From a virus: DNA of 27,190 nucleotides. Made by a program: the position numbers and the translations under genes. Location: positions 1 to 27,190 of the IMG/VR virus record IMGVR_UViG_3300036772_000237. One strand, 5' to 3'. This document shows, piece after piece, positions 1 through 7,161 of this stretch. Each line of letters opens with the position of its first letter. Within the stretch, counting starts at the first letter, position 1. The notes under the pieces were generated by a model. It was not told the DNA's origin. It worked only from the letters and a program-made list of their open reading frames with translations, and did no database searches.

Positions 1-156
1 ACATGGGGGCGTGGTGCCCGCCTCTGGCTCACTGCTGATGGCAAGCTGACGGCACAGGATAAGGATGCCAACAGCAAGGCCAACGCACTGGCAGGCACAT
101 CATGGATCACCACCAATGCAGGTGACGTTGAGGGACGTGTGCGCCTGGGCTTCTGA
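1..156 (+). CDS. C-terminal end of a capsid decoration-type protein (DUF2190-like), partial
   Basis: An open frame enters from the left edge and stops at TGA 154-156, giving 51 residues that end in GDVEGRVRLGF. The run WLTADGKLTA, then ALAGTSWITT, then the EGRVRLGF ending resembles the C-terminal beta structure of DUF2190-type capsid cement proteins. This window has a separate full-length member of the same kind at 6562-6885, which ends GKAWEAAATNTTTIAVRLNG. The two C-termini share a layout but not close identity, so this is not a recent duplication. The position is odd: a head protein ends here, yet the next genes are not head-tail joining genes but a Nu1-like DNA-binding protein and RHH regulators. 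That suggests the left edge belongs to another phage or a satellite. The family call is by eye from 51 residues only; the coding nature is well supported by the open frame. Confidence 0.6.
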   Translation, partial: TWGRGARLWLTADGKLTAQDKDANSKANALAGTSWITTNAGDVEGRVRLGF

Positions 157-189
157 GTGGCAAAGCTTGTGCAACCCGGCACATTTTCA

Positions 190-239
190 AAAGGTACTCC
201 CGGTGGGGTACCCCTGCCACGGGTCATCAGCGCCCCGGC
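190..239. other. GTACC-centred inverted repeat between capsid end and Nu1-like gene; candidate packaging (cos-like) site
   Basis: The gap between the capsid-type gene and the next gene contains ggtac-tcccggtggg-gtacc, an inverted repeat, followed by a very GC-rich run with cctgccacgggtc and gccccggcc. In lambda-like phages the cohesive-end site lies just upstream of the small terminase gene, and a Nu1-like winged-helix gene starts about 75 bp downstream. The cos interpretation is inference from placement and symmetry; I do not recognise a known cos core. Confidence 0.25.
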
Positions 240-313
240 CAGAGGCTCATTTTTGAGTTTTGATCGCTGTTCATCATCATCACCACCAGGTCAGGAATAA
301 AAGGTTATAAATT

Positions 314-538
314 ATGAGGATGCGTTACCTTAAAGCCGATGAGGCCGCGATAAACGTTGTAAACGGTGAATATGTCTTCACTATCAGCGAAATAGCGAGA
401 ATGTTGGGCATTCATCGCCAGACAGTGAAGAAAATCATTGTAGACCAGAGGATTGAAAGTAAAGGGGTAGTGAAAACGTATAATCTTTATGCCGTGCGGG
501 ATGTGGCTAAATGGCATTTTAAAGCGCGGTGGTATTGA
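314..538 (+). CDS. Short Nu1-like winged helix-turn-helix protein (small-terminase DNA-binding domain only)
   Basis: This 74-residue protein starts at ATG 314, with a purine-rich aaaagg 9 bases upstream. Residues 24-45 (FTISEIARMLGIHRQTVKKIIV) form a clear helix-turn-helix. It is followed by a wing-like KGVVKTYNLYAVRDVAKWHF, the same layout as the N-terminal winged helix of lambda Nu1 and DUF1441-type small terminases. Those proteins run to about 160-180 residues because they add oligomerisation and large-subunit-binding regions; this one stops straight after the DNA-binding domain. It could be a decayed small terminase gene. It could also be a deliberately short protein, such as the packaging-redirecting proteins (Rpp) encoded next to cos in enterobacterial phage-inducible islands. 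The fold call is fairly safe; the role is inference. Confidence 0.55.
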   Translation: MRMRYLKADEAAINVVNGEYVFTISEIARMLGIHRQTVKKIIVDQRIESKGVVKTYNLYAVRDVAKWHFKARWY

Positions 539-697
539 TTTTTAGTGTAAAAAACTGCTTGCCGTCCCCCTCATCATGTATGCAGGTGTACGACCCCATT
601 ATTGCGGGGGTGCCTGATTTATACCTGTCGAAAGACCTGTGCAGGGCTTGCGGACACTTTTACCGATATCAGCAATTTTTCGCTTCCTGTTTGCGGG

Positions 698-760
698 TGG
701 GTGACAGTTGTCACCCAGTTACCGATTTGACAGGTAAAAGTGTCACCCACTTGTCACCCA
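698..760. promoter_or_regulatory. Array of TGTCACCCA sites upstream of the RHH gene
   Basis: Four copies of the 9-mer TGTCACCCA lie in the 80 bp before the start codon at 777. An inverted copy (698-706) and a direct copy (709-717) form a palindrome with perfect 9-bp arms and a 2-bp centre. Two more direct copies follow at 741-749 and 752-760, 11 bp apart, about one helical turn. A fifth copy lies inside the gene at 857-865. The array ends just before the ribosome-binding site cggagg (763-768). It is most simply the autoregulatory operator of the RHH protein; an iteron-type replication origin is the alternative. Only the repeats are directly seen. Confidence 0.6.
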
Positions 761-776
761 CCCGGAGGAATGCACC

Positions 777-980
777 ATGAAAACAGGCAACCGTAACGGC
801 AAATCTGTGAAAATTTACGCCCGGATTTCTCTCGAGCTGGCCGCTGAATTGGAAACTGTCACCCAGAGCGGGGAAACCCTGACGGATATCATTACGGCAG
901 CATTACGGGCAGAGATGGAACGTCGCAGGAGCCAGACCGGAGCGGTGCAGAGTGAACCACCGGAACGTAACTGGATTTAG
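777..980 (+). CDS. Small ribbon-helix-helix-type DNA-binding protein
   Basis: This 67-residue protein has a strong Shine-Dalgarno (ggagg at 764-768) ahead of ATG 777. The pattern KSVKIYARISLELAAELETVTQSGETLTDIITAALRAEMERRR, with an N-terminal strand, helix, turn and helix, is that of a ribbon-helix-helix (MetJ/Arc/CopG) protein, which acts as a dimer with the strand in the DNA major groove. The TGTCACCCA array directly upstream is the obvious candidate target. It is followed after 16 bases by the 65-aa gene at 997, so the two are probably co-transcribed. No phage structural function is suggested. I cannot name a specific family member. Confidence 0.6.
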   Translation: MKTGNRNGKSVKIYARISLELAAELETVTQSGETLTDIITAALRAEMERRRSQTGAVQSEPPERNWI

Positions 981-996
981 CCCCGGAGCCATCAGT

Positions 997-1194
997 ATGG
1001 AAAAACTCAGTCATGAAGCATTGAATGCAGTGCTGACAGAAATGGCCCACCAGCAGGGCCATGCGCTTAACGCACAAGACCGGCTGATATTACGCACCCG
1101 CATTACTGCATCGCTGGCAGCCAAAGAACGCCACCGGCAGCGGATGAATGCAGCATCCTACCAGTGGAAAAAACCAGGCAGACTGCGCCGTTGA
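997..1194 (+). CDS. Small basic hypothetical protein
   Basis: ATG 997 is preceded by ccggagcc (Shine-Dalgarno core GGAG at 985-988) and gives 65 residues beginning MEKLSHEALNAVL. The frame is also open upstream to an ATG at 952, but that would overlap the preceding gene by 29 bp without a better ribosome-binding site, so 997 is chosen. The protein is helical by composition. Its middle, SLAAKERHRQRMNAAS, and its end, WKKPGRLRR, are strongly basic, suggesting nucleic-acid or acidic-protein binding. It lies 16 bp after the RHH gene and ends 9 bp before a hairpin. I do not recognise the family. Confidence 0.5.
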   Translation: MEKLSHEALNAVLTEMAHQQGHALNAQDRLILRTRITASLAAKERHRQRMNAASYQWKKPGRLRR

Positions 1195-1202
1195 ACAATA
1201 AA

Positions 1203-1228
1203 GGACGACTGCCATTATGCAGTCATCC
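1203..1228 (+). terminator. Hairpin after the small gene pair, probable transcription end
   Basis: The arms ggacgactgc (1203-1212) and gcagtcatcc (1219-1228) pair over 10 bp with one mismatch around a cattat loop. It lies just after the stop codon at 1192-1194. The following run aattattt is only a weak U-tract, so a terminator role is likely but not certain. Confidence 0.4.
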
Positions 1229-1660
1229 AATTATTTAACATTGTGGAAGTGAGAGGAGGTTATTATTCCACTGGCCGTCTGCATAGATGCGAATGTAATT
1301 GCTTTTCCTGTTAGGATCCTGATTTGCACTGTGTCTATTGCTGACCGTCACAGTGACTACCTTGGTCATATCTGAGTTGAACTCAGTTTTGTTGCGGTTA
1401 TAAAGTCTGTTTACTGATTTATCATCGGAATCTCAAGAGTCTCAGCCATATGAGTGCTGCTGGCCCATAAATTGCGGCAGGCACTCTGGCACAGTCCCCT
1501 CTCAATTATCCCATCATGGAACAGGGTTACGAATTATACAGACGTATAATTGGCTTTTGCATGCCATTTTTTTTCGTTTTTTTATGCTCATATGCGGACT
1601 CAAATGTGGACTATATAGAAACGCTGAAATGTAGTTATTTCCTTTCTATCAGTAGTTTAC
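1229..1660. other. AT-rich non-coding stretch ending at the terminase truncation
   Basis: No convincing gene is seen here. The composition drops to clearly AT-rich, with homopolymer runs such as a T-rich tract near 1565-1583. A short open frame starting at 1516 lacks protein-like composition and simply runs into the terminase in another frame. At 1592-1612 there is a tandem near-repeat (atgcggact, caa, atgtggact). The stretch ends where recognisable large-terminase sequence begins, so it probably holds a recombination junction. Confidence 0.5.
1592..1612 (+). repeat. Tandem 9-mer (atgcggact / atgtggact), possible integrase arm-type sites
   Basis: Two 9-mers differing at one base are spaced 12 bp apart start to start, in AT-rich DNA about 70 bp before the truncated terminase. 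Closely spaced short direct repeats near an element end are typical of tyrosine-integrase arm-type sites. No integrase gene or duplicated core is visible in this window, so this remains inference. Confidence 0.25.
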
Positions 1661-1681
1661 CGTTTATTTACTTCTTCCTGG

Positions 1682-2797
1682 ATGGAAGGTCCGGCAGCCG
1701 CTTACCAGAGCTGGCAGCAACTGGTTTACAAACTACTGACCGCCGAGCAGGAATATGAAGTCAACGGCAGCGAAGAAACTCTCAAGACGGTAATCAATAC
1801 CGACTGGGGATTACCCTATCTGCCGCGCGCCAGCCTCGAGCAGCGCAAAGGTGACGAACTTCAGTTGCGTGCGGAGCTGGTCGAAAAACGCAGGGTTCCG
1901 GCAGGTGTTCAATTTATGGTGGCGACCGTCGATGTTCAGGGCGGTAAGAACCGCCGCTTCGTCGTTCAGGTAATTGGCTATGGTGCCCAGGGAGAGCGAT
2001 GGATTGTCGATCGCTACAACATCACGCAATCCATGCGATGTAATCCTGAGGGCGAAAGCCTGCACATTGACCCGGGCAGCTATCCCGAAGACTGGGATTT
2101 ATTACGCACTGATGTGCTCGATAAAACCTGGGCGCTCGATGGCGAACCCGGAAAGCGGATGAGCCTGCTGGCAATGGGGGTGGATTCCGGCGGTGAAGAT
2201 GGTGTTACCGACAACGCCTACCAGTTCTGGCGCCGCTGCCGGCGTGATGGTCTGCAACGCAAAGTCTGGTTATTCAAAGGTGACAGTCAGACACGCAGTA
2301 AACTCATTACCCGTACCTTCCCGGACAATACAGGCCGCTCAACACGTAGGGCAAAAGCGGCTGGTGATATCCCGCTTTACCTTCTTCAAACCAATGCACT
2401 TAAAGACCGGATCAACAACGCACTATGGCGCGATGTACCGGGGGCGAACTATGTCCACTTTCCGGACTGGCTGGGTAGCTGGTTTTACGACGAACTGACC
2501 TACGAGGAGCGTTCAGTAGATGGCAAATGGACTAAACCCGGCAAGGGCGCTAACGAAGCGTTTGACCTCATGGTGTATGCGCATGCTCTGGTCATTCTCC
2601 ACGGTTACGAAAAGATTAAATGGCCTGATGCGCCAGAGTGGGCGCGTCGTGAAACCTATCTTGTGGATGAGCCCGCAACGGATGCGCCAGTTGTGGCAGC
2701 AGTTGCGAAACCGCTACCGGCAGTATCAGCAACAAAGACAAAGAAACCAGCCCACGAATCGCCATGGGCACCATCTAAATCAGGAGGCTGGGTGTGA
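1682..2797 (+). pseudogene. Large terminase subunit, GpA family, 5'-truncated (C-terminal nuclease half)
   Basis: The open frame gives 371 residues matching only the C-terminal part of GpA-type terminases, which are usually about 640-700 residues. Recognisable parts are the linker AAYQSWQQLVYKLLTAEQEY, TDWGLPYLP, the nuclease strand MGVDSGGEDGV with candidate metal-binding aspartates, KGDSQTR and the C-terminal NEAFDLMVYAHALVI. The N-terminal ATPase with its Walker A and B motifs is absent, and nothing upstream in any frame supplies it. Just before ATG 1682, the +1 frame reads FYFFLDG and the gene frame resumes with GPAAAY. Removing one A from ctggatggaagg would join them, so a single-base frame slip sits at the break. 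The ATG is therefore probably not a native start. The reading frame downstream is intact and overlaps the gpW-type gene. Confidence 0.8.
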
Positions 2798-3012
2798 TGC
2801 TTAATGATATTCAGGACATGGTCCGGAAATACACCGACGCAGAGATAGCAATCCTCGGGGGGAAATCCATCACCTTTAACGGTCAGCAAATGACAATGGA
2901 AAACCTGAGTGAAATCCGTAGGGGACGCCAGGAGTGGGAACGCAAACTTGCCACCGCATCTTCAGCAAGGAATGGACGGGGTGGGTTCAAACTGGCGAGG
3001 TTCAGACAATGA
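2797..3012 (+). CDS. W: Head-tail joining protein, gpW family
   Basis: This 71-residue protein has its ATG at 2797 overlapping the terminase stop (TGATG), with aggagg 9-14 bases upstream. An overlapping GTG at 2794 is possible but less well placed. The sequence (helix DIQDMVRKYTDAEIAILGG, hairpin KSITFNGQQMTMENL, helix EIRRGRQEWERKLA) follows the alpha-beta-beta-alpha plan of lambda gpW. Lambda gpW (68 aa) enters the portal channel after DNA filling and forms the platform for the next head-tail proteins. Length, position between terminase and portal, and fold pattern agree. Confidence 0.8.
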   Translation: MLNDIQDMVRKYTDAEIAILGGKSITFNGQQMTMENLSEIRRGRQEWERKLATASSARNGRGGFKLARFRQ

Positions 3013-4514
3013 GTGCCCTCGACAACCTGATTGGATTCCTTTCACCTGGCTGGAAAGCAGGAAGACTCAAATCCCGCATGATGATCCAGGCCTACGAGGC
3101 TGTATTGCCAACACGAACCCACCAGGCAAAACGTGAAAACCGATCAGCCAATCAGTTGACGCAGTTTGGAGGTCGCTCACTACGAGAACAAGCCCGCTGG
3201 CTGGACTGTAATCACGATCTGGTTATTGGTCTGCTCGATAAGCTCGAGGAACGCATCGTCGGGGCGAATGGCATCATTGTAGAACCCCAACCCTTACTGA
3301 AGTCAGGCGCGGTTTCCAGTGAACTTGCTAAGCAAATCCGCGGCAAATGGGCTGAGTGGTCAGTCTCGCCGGATGTGACGGGGCAATTTACCCGACCGGT
3401 ACTTGAACGGCTTATGGCACGCACCTGGTTGCGTGACGGGGAAGTGTTTGCGCAGCTTGTGAGTGGTACCGGCAATGGATTAACACCAGTTGCGGGTATT
3501 CCCTTCTGGCTGGAAGCCCTCGAGCCTGATTTTGTCCCGATGGAGCGGAGTGAACCGGCCAATAAATTATGCCAGGGCATTTATCTCAATGACTGGGGGC
3601 GACCAACCAAATACATGGTGTACAAAAATCTGCCAGCGGAAGGAATGAGGCAGGGCGAGACAAAAGTTATCGGTGCCGAGAGCATGTTGCACCTCAAATT
3701 TATGCGTCGCCTGCATCAGATCCGGGGTAATTCAATGCTGGCTGGTGTTTTGATACGTCTTTCTGCGCTCAAAGAATATGAGGATTCTGAACTGACCGCA
3801 GCGCGTATTGCTGCGGCGCTGGGCATGTATATCAAAAAAGGGGACGGGCAGACCTATCCGGAGGACGCGTCAGGCGAAAGCCGTGAGCTGGATATCCAAC
3901 CCGGTATGCTCTTTGACGATCTTCGGCCTGGTGAAGATATCGGGATGATTAAATCAGACCGCCCGAACGCTAACCTTGAGTCTTTCCGTAACGGGCAACT
4001 CCGCGCCGTGGCAGCAGGTTCACGAGGGAGCTTTTCCAGCATCGCACGTAATTATGACGGCACATACAGCGCACAACGCCAGGAGTTGGTGGAGACAACC
4101 GAGGGATATTTCGTCCTGCAGAACGCCTTCATTGCCGCTGTTACCCGCCCGATATACCGCGCCTGGCTGAAAATGGCAATCGCCTCAGGCCAAATCACGG
4201 TACCGAATGGGGTTGATAGAGAGTCTCTCTATAGCGCTGTTTTCTCGGGGCCGGTAATGCCGTGGATTGACCCGGTTAAAGAGGCAAATGCCTGGAAAAT
4301 ACTGCTACGCGGCGGTGCAGCTACAGAAAGTGAATGGGTGCGTGCACGTGGCGCGAATCCGGATGATGTGAAACGCCGCCGAAAAGCGGAAGTCGACGAA
4401 AACCGCAAGCAGGGGCTGGTGTTTGATACCGACCCGGCTAATGACAAAGGAGCCACCAGTGGCCACGAAGAAAAACCGGGTAATGAACCGACCGAAAGCC
4501 AGCGCAAAAAATAG
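3009..4514 (+). CDS. B: Portal protein, lambda gpB family
   Basis: This 501-residue protein starts at ATG 3009, overlapping the gpW stop (ATGA). The frame is open further upstream, but that would lie inside gpW. The N-terminus MSALDNLIGFLSPGWKAGRLKSR is followed by QAYEAVLPTRTH, SLREQARWLDCNHDLVIGLLDKLEERIVG, FWLEALEPDFV and HLKFMRRLHQIRGNSML, all typical of the lambda portal family. Portals form the dodecameric ring at one capsid vertex through which DNA is packaged and ejected. The C-terminal tail is charged (RRKAEVDENRKQG...TESQRKK) and its coding DNA overlaps the start of the protease-capsid gene by 56 bp, so translation of the two is probably coupled. The length is normal and no defect is seen. 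Confidence 0.92.
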   Translation: MSALDNLIGFLSPGWKAGRLKSRMMIQAYEAVLPTRTHQAKRENRSANQLTQFGGRSLREQARWLDCNHDLVIGLLDKLEERIVGANGIIVEPQPLLKSGAVSSELAKQIRGKWAEWSVSPDVTGQFTRPVLERLMARTWLRDGEVFAQLVSGTGNGLTPVAGIPFWLEALEPDFVPMERSEPANKLCQGIYLNDWGRPTKYMVYKNLPAEGMRQGETKVIGAESMLHLKFMRRLHQIRGNSMLAGVLIRLSALKEYEDSELTAARIAAALGMYIKKGDGQTYPEDASGESRELDIQPGMLFDDLRPGEDIGMIKSDRPNANLESFRNGQLRAVAAGSRGSFSSIARNYDGTYSAQRQELVETTEGYFVLQNAFIAAVTRPIYRAWLKMAIASGQITVPNGVDRESLYSAVFSGPVMPWIDPVKEANAWKILLRGGAATESEWVRARGANPDDVKRRRKAEVDENRKQGLVFDTDPANDKGATSGHEEKPGNEPTESQRKK

Positions 4515-6480
4515 CTGGTTCCGGATGCAGGCGCAGGAAGGTAACTCCGCCGACATCTATATCTACGATGAAATTGGCTACTGGGGTGTGACGGCAAAAC
4601 AGTTCGTGGCCAACCTTAAAGCGCTGGGTGATATCACTAATATCAACCTTCACATTAACTCCCCTGGTGGTGATGTCTTTGATGGCATCGCCATTTTTAA
4701 TGCCCTGAAACACCATGGCGCGTCGATTACCGCTTATATCGATGGCCTGGCTGCATCGATGGCATCAGTCATCGCGATGGTGGGTAATCCGGTCATCATG
4801 CCGGAAAACACCATGATGATGATCCACAAGCCGTGGGGCTTTACCGGTGGTGACGCGAACGACATGCGTGACTACGCCGACTTGCTGGATAAGCTCGAGG
4901 GCGTACTTATCCCGGCTTATATGGCAAAAACCGGAAAGTCTCAGGAAGAGATTGCCGCCATGCTGGAGGACGAGACCTGGCTTTCCGGTGCTGAATGCCT
5001 GGCGCTGGGTTTTGCCGACGAAGTTACTCCATCCCTTCAGGCTATGGCCTGTATTCAGTCAAAACGTATTGAGGAATTCGAGAAGATGCCACGCACAATC
5101 CGCAACATGATCACCCCACCACGCAATACCGTGCCGCGAGAGCCGCTGCAAAATACCCCTGTGCAGACAACCAACGCGCCGGAAAACATCAACGAAACTG
5201 AAATTCGCCAGCAGGTGCTGACCGAGCAGAAAGCGCGTGTAAACGGCATTAAAGACTTGTTTGCCATGTTCGGTGGTAAGCATCTGGAGTTGCAGGAACA
5301 GTGTGTTTCTGATGTTGAATGCTCCATCGCACAAGCCAAAGATAAGCTGCTGGCTGAACTGGGCAAGAGCGCGACACCATCTAACAAAACAACCCAGACA
5401 CAGACTCAGGCACATGTTTACGCGGGTAACGGTAACTTTGTCGGGGATGGTATCCGTCAGGCGCTGATGGCGCGTGCCGGTTATGAAGATTTGCAGCGCG
5501 ATAACGTTTATAACGGCACAACGTTGCGTGAACTGGCGCGTATGTCACTGACAGAGCGCGGTTTCGGTGTGGCAGCTTATAACCCGATGCAGATGGTCGG
5601 CTTTGCACTGACCCACAGTACGTCTGATTTCGGTAATATCCTGCTGGATGTGGCAAACAAGGCACTGTTGCAGGGTTGGGACGAATCGGCAGAAACCTTT
5701 GAGCAATGGACCAAAAAAGGTCAGTTGTCAGACTTTAAAACAGCTCACCGTGTCGGTATGGGTGGTTTTCCTTCCTTGCGTCAGGTGCGTGAAGGTGCGG
5801 AGTATAAGTACATCACCACTGCCGACAAAGGCGAAACCATCGCGCTGGCCACCTACGGTGAAATCTTCTCTGTGACCCGCCAGGCTATTATTAACGACGA
5901 TCTGAATCAGCTGACCGATGTGCCGATTAAGATGGGCCGCGCAGCAAAAGCCACTATCGGCGATCTGGTTTACGCCACGCTCACCGCCAATGGCAAACTG
6001 TCCGATGGTAAAGCACTATTCCACGCTGACCATAAAAACATGGCCACCGGCCCTATCGATATCGGCAATCTGGACAAAGGCCGCCAGTTAATGCGCACCC
6101 AGAAAGAGGGTGAGCGTGCACTGAACATTCGTCCGGCTTACATTCTAGTTCCGGTTGCACTGGAAACGGTCGCCAACCAGACCATCAAGTCTGCCAGCGT
6201 GAAAGGGGCGGATGTGAACGCCGGGGTCATTAACCCAATCCAGAACTTTGCTGAAGTGATTGCCGAAGCGCGTCTGGATGATGCTGATCCAGCGGCGTGG
6301 TATCTGGCGGCTGCGCAGGGTACTGACACCATCGAGGTGGCGTATCTGAATGGCGTGGATGCGCCATACATCGACCAGCAGGAAGGTTTCACCACTGACG
6401 GCATCGCGACGAAAGTACGTATCGATGCGGGTGTGGGGGCACTGGATTATCGTGGTCTGGTGAAATCCACTGGTAAGTAA
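4459..6480 (+). CDS. Prohead protease (ClpP-type) fused to major capsid protein
   Basis: The start is taken as GTG 4459 because aaaggag (4446-4452) lies 6 bases upstream; ATGs at 4441 and 4483 have no comparable site. The product is 673 residues. Residues 30-205 are a ClpP/S14-type protease with HINSPGG (66-71), the nucleophile in GLAASM (Ser100), MIHKPWG (His123) and an Asp around 141-144. After a low-complexity linker (about 215-320, PPRNTVPREPLQNTPVQTT) comes a complete HK97-fold major capsid protein, including FGNILLDVANKAL, ISVTRQAIINDDLNQL and AFHADH-like LFHADHKNM. Fused protease-capsid genes are known from Gifsy-type prophages; lambda uses separate genes for protease/scaffold and capsid. 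The protein would assemble the shell and release mature capsid subunits by proteolysis. The frame is intact. Confidence 0.9.
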   Translation: MATKKNRVMNRPKASAKNSWFRMQAQEGNSADIYIYDEIGYWGVTAKQFVANLKALGDITNINLHINSPGGDVFDGIAIFNALKHHGASITAYIDGLAASMASVIAMVGNPVIMPENTMMMIHKPWGFTGGDANDMRDYADLLDKLEGVLIPAYMAKTGKSQEEIAAMLEDETWLSGAECLALGFADEVTPSLQAMACIQSKRIEEFEKMPRTIRNMITPPRNTVPREPLQNTPVQTTNAPENINETEIRQQVLTEQKARVNGIKDLFAMFGGKHLELQEQCVSDVECSIAQAKDKLLAELGKSATPSNKTTQTQTQAHVYAGNGNFVGDGIRQALMARAGYEDLQRDNVYNGTTLRELARMSLTERGFGVAAYNPMQMVGFALTHSTSDFGNILLDVANKALLQGWDESAETFEQWTKKGQLSDFKTAHRVGMGGFPSLRQVREGAEYKYITTADKGETIALATYGEIFSVTRQAIINDDLNQLTDVPIKMGRAAKATIGDLVYATLTANGKLSDGKALFHADHKNMATGPIDIGNLDKGRQLMRTQKEGERALNIRPAYILVPVALETVANQTIKSASVKGADVNAGVINPIQNFAEVIAEARLDDADPAAWYLAAAQGTDTIEVAYLNGVDAPYIDQQEGFTTDGIATKVRIDAGVGALDYRGLVKSTGK

Positions 6481-6498
6481 TCAGAACGTCCCTCCAGT

Positions 6499-6518
6499 GG
6501 CCCGAAAGGGCTTTTTTT
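6499..6518 (+). terminator. Hairpin with T-tract after the capsid gene
   Basis: GCCC-gaaa-GGGC (6500-6511) with a flanking G-T pair and seven T residues (6512-6518) gives a compact intrinsic terminator in the middle of the head operon. In a late operon read by antitermination it probably trims expression of downstream genes relative to the capsid rather than ending the transcript. Confidence 0.7.
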
Positions 6519-6561
6519 ATGTCTGAAAAACGGCTCCTGAATGGGGCCGTGGAGCTTAGCG

Positions 6562-6885
6562 ATGAAAAACTATTTTCAGGATGGTCACACCATCACTCTT
6601 AAAAATACAGGAACTGATGCCATTCTCAGTGGTACTCCCGTGCCTGTTGGCGATGTGTTGGCCGTGGCGATTGCCGATATTCCTGCAGGGGGATTTGGCG
6701 AAGGGATCACGAGCGGTGTGGTCGTATTGCCGAAACTGGCAACCGACAACATTCCCCAGGGGAAAACGCTGAACATCAAAGATGGCAAAGTGCAGATTGA
6801 TGCAACCGGTGCTACGTCGGCTGGAAAAGCCTGGGAGGCGGCTGCGACAAATACCACCACGATTGCCGTTCGTCTGAACGGCTAG
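6562..6885 (+). CDS. Capsid decoration (cement) protein, DUF2190-like
   Basis: This 107-residue protein starts at ATG 6562, preceded by tggagc (6550-6555). The frame is open to an earlier ATG at 6541, but that lies in the terminator-proximal spacer with no ribosome-binding site. The sequence is rich in short beta strands and glycines (HTITLKNTGTDAILSGTPVPVGDVLAVAIADIPAGGFGEGITSGVVVLPK) and ends GKAWEAAATNTTTIAVRLNG, the pattern of DUF2190 proteins found next to Gifsy-type capsid genes. Such small trimer-forming proteins stabilise the expanded shell, as gpD does in lambda. Placement straight after the capsid gene agrees. The family is assigned by eye. Confidence 0.75.
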   Translation: MKNYFQDGHTITLKNTGTDAILSGTPVPVGDVLAVAIADIPAGGFGEGITSGVVVLPKLATDNIPQGKTLNIKDGKVQIDATGATSAGKAWEAAATNTTTIAVRLNG

Positions 6886-6910
6886 TCCGTTTGCCCAGTT
6901 TGCGGCGCGC

Positions 6911-7153
6911 ATGGACGCCGCTACGGTGACAGTGATGGGTGAACCTGTACTGATAAATGGTGAGCCTTCCAGTGCTATCGAAAGCCAGTTTGTTGCAGAG
7001 ATGGGACCTCTGGTCAGTGATGGTTTATCGCTGGTGGTGTTCTCTTCCGTCCTGAAACCCCGTAGAGGGGATGATGTTATCTGGCAGGGGAAACCGTACA
7101 AAGTCACTCGCCAGCAAACCTTTAATGGCAAACCGCAAATCTGGATTGAGTAG
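6911..7153 (+). CDS. Head-tail attachment protein (Gifsy-2 'ATP-binding sugar transporter-like', gpFII-type)
   Basis: This 80-residue protein begins MDAATVTVMGEPVLINGEP and ends RRGDDVIWQGKPYKVTRQQTFNGKPQIWIE. It is a small beta protein of the kind annotated in Gifsy-2 as 'ATP-binding sugar transporter-like', a misleading name for a family grouped with the lambda gpFII attachment protein. FII caps the head and forms the surface to which the tail binds. ATG 6911 has a poor ribosome-binding site. The frame is open 33 bp further upstream but has no alternative start codon, so translation may depend on coupling to the gene ending at 6885. It sits between the decoration protein and gpZ, as expected. 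Confidence 0.75.
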   Translation: MDAATVTVMGEPVLINGEPSSAIESQFVAEMGPLVSDGLSLVVFSSVLKPRRGDDVIWQGKPYKVTRQQTFNGKPQIWIE

Positions 7154-7161
7154 GAGGTGTC

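Noticed and set aside
529-780. Open frame of 83 codons before the RHH gene
   Set aside because: Cysteine- and proline-rich with no family pattern; it covers the TGTCACCCA array and overlaps the next start, so it is read-through of a regulatory region.
1516-1758. 80-codon frame with a hydrophobic stretch, possible membrane peptide
   Set aside because: No ribosome-binding site. The hydrophobic run comes from T-rich DNA, and the frame enters the terminase out of phase. Its FFLDG end is better read as part of the damaged terminase.
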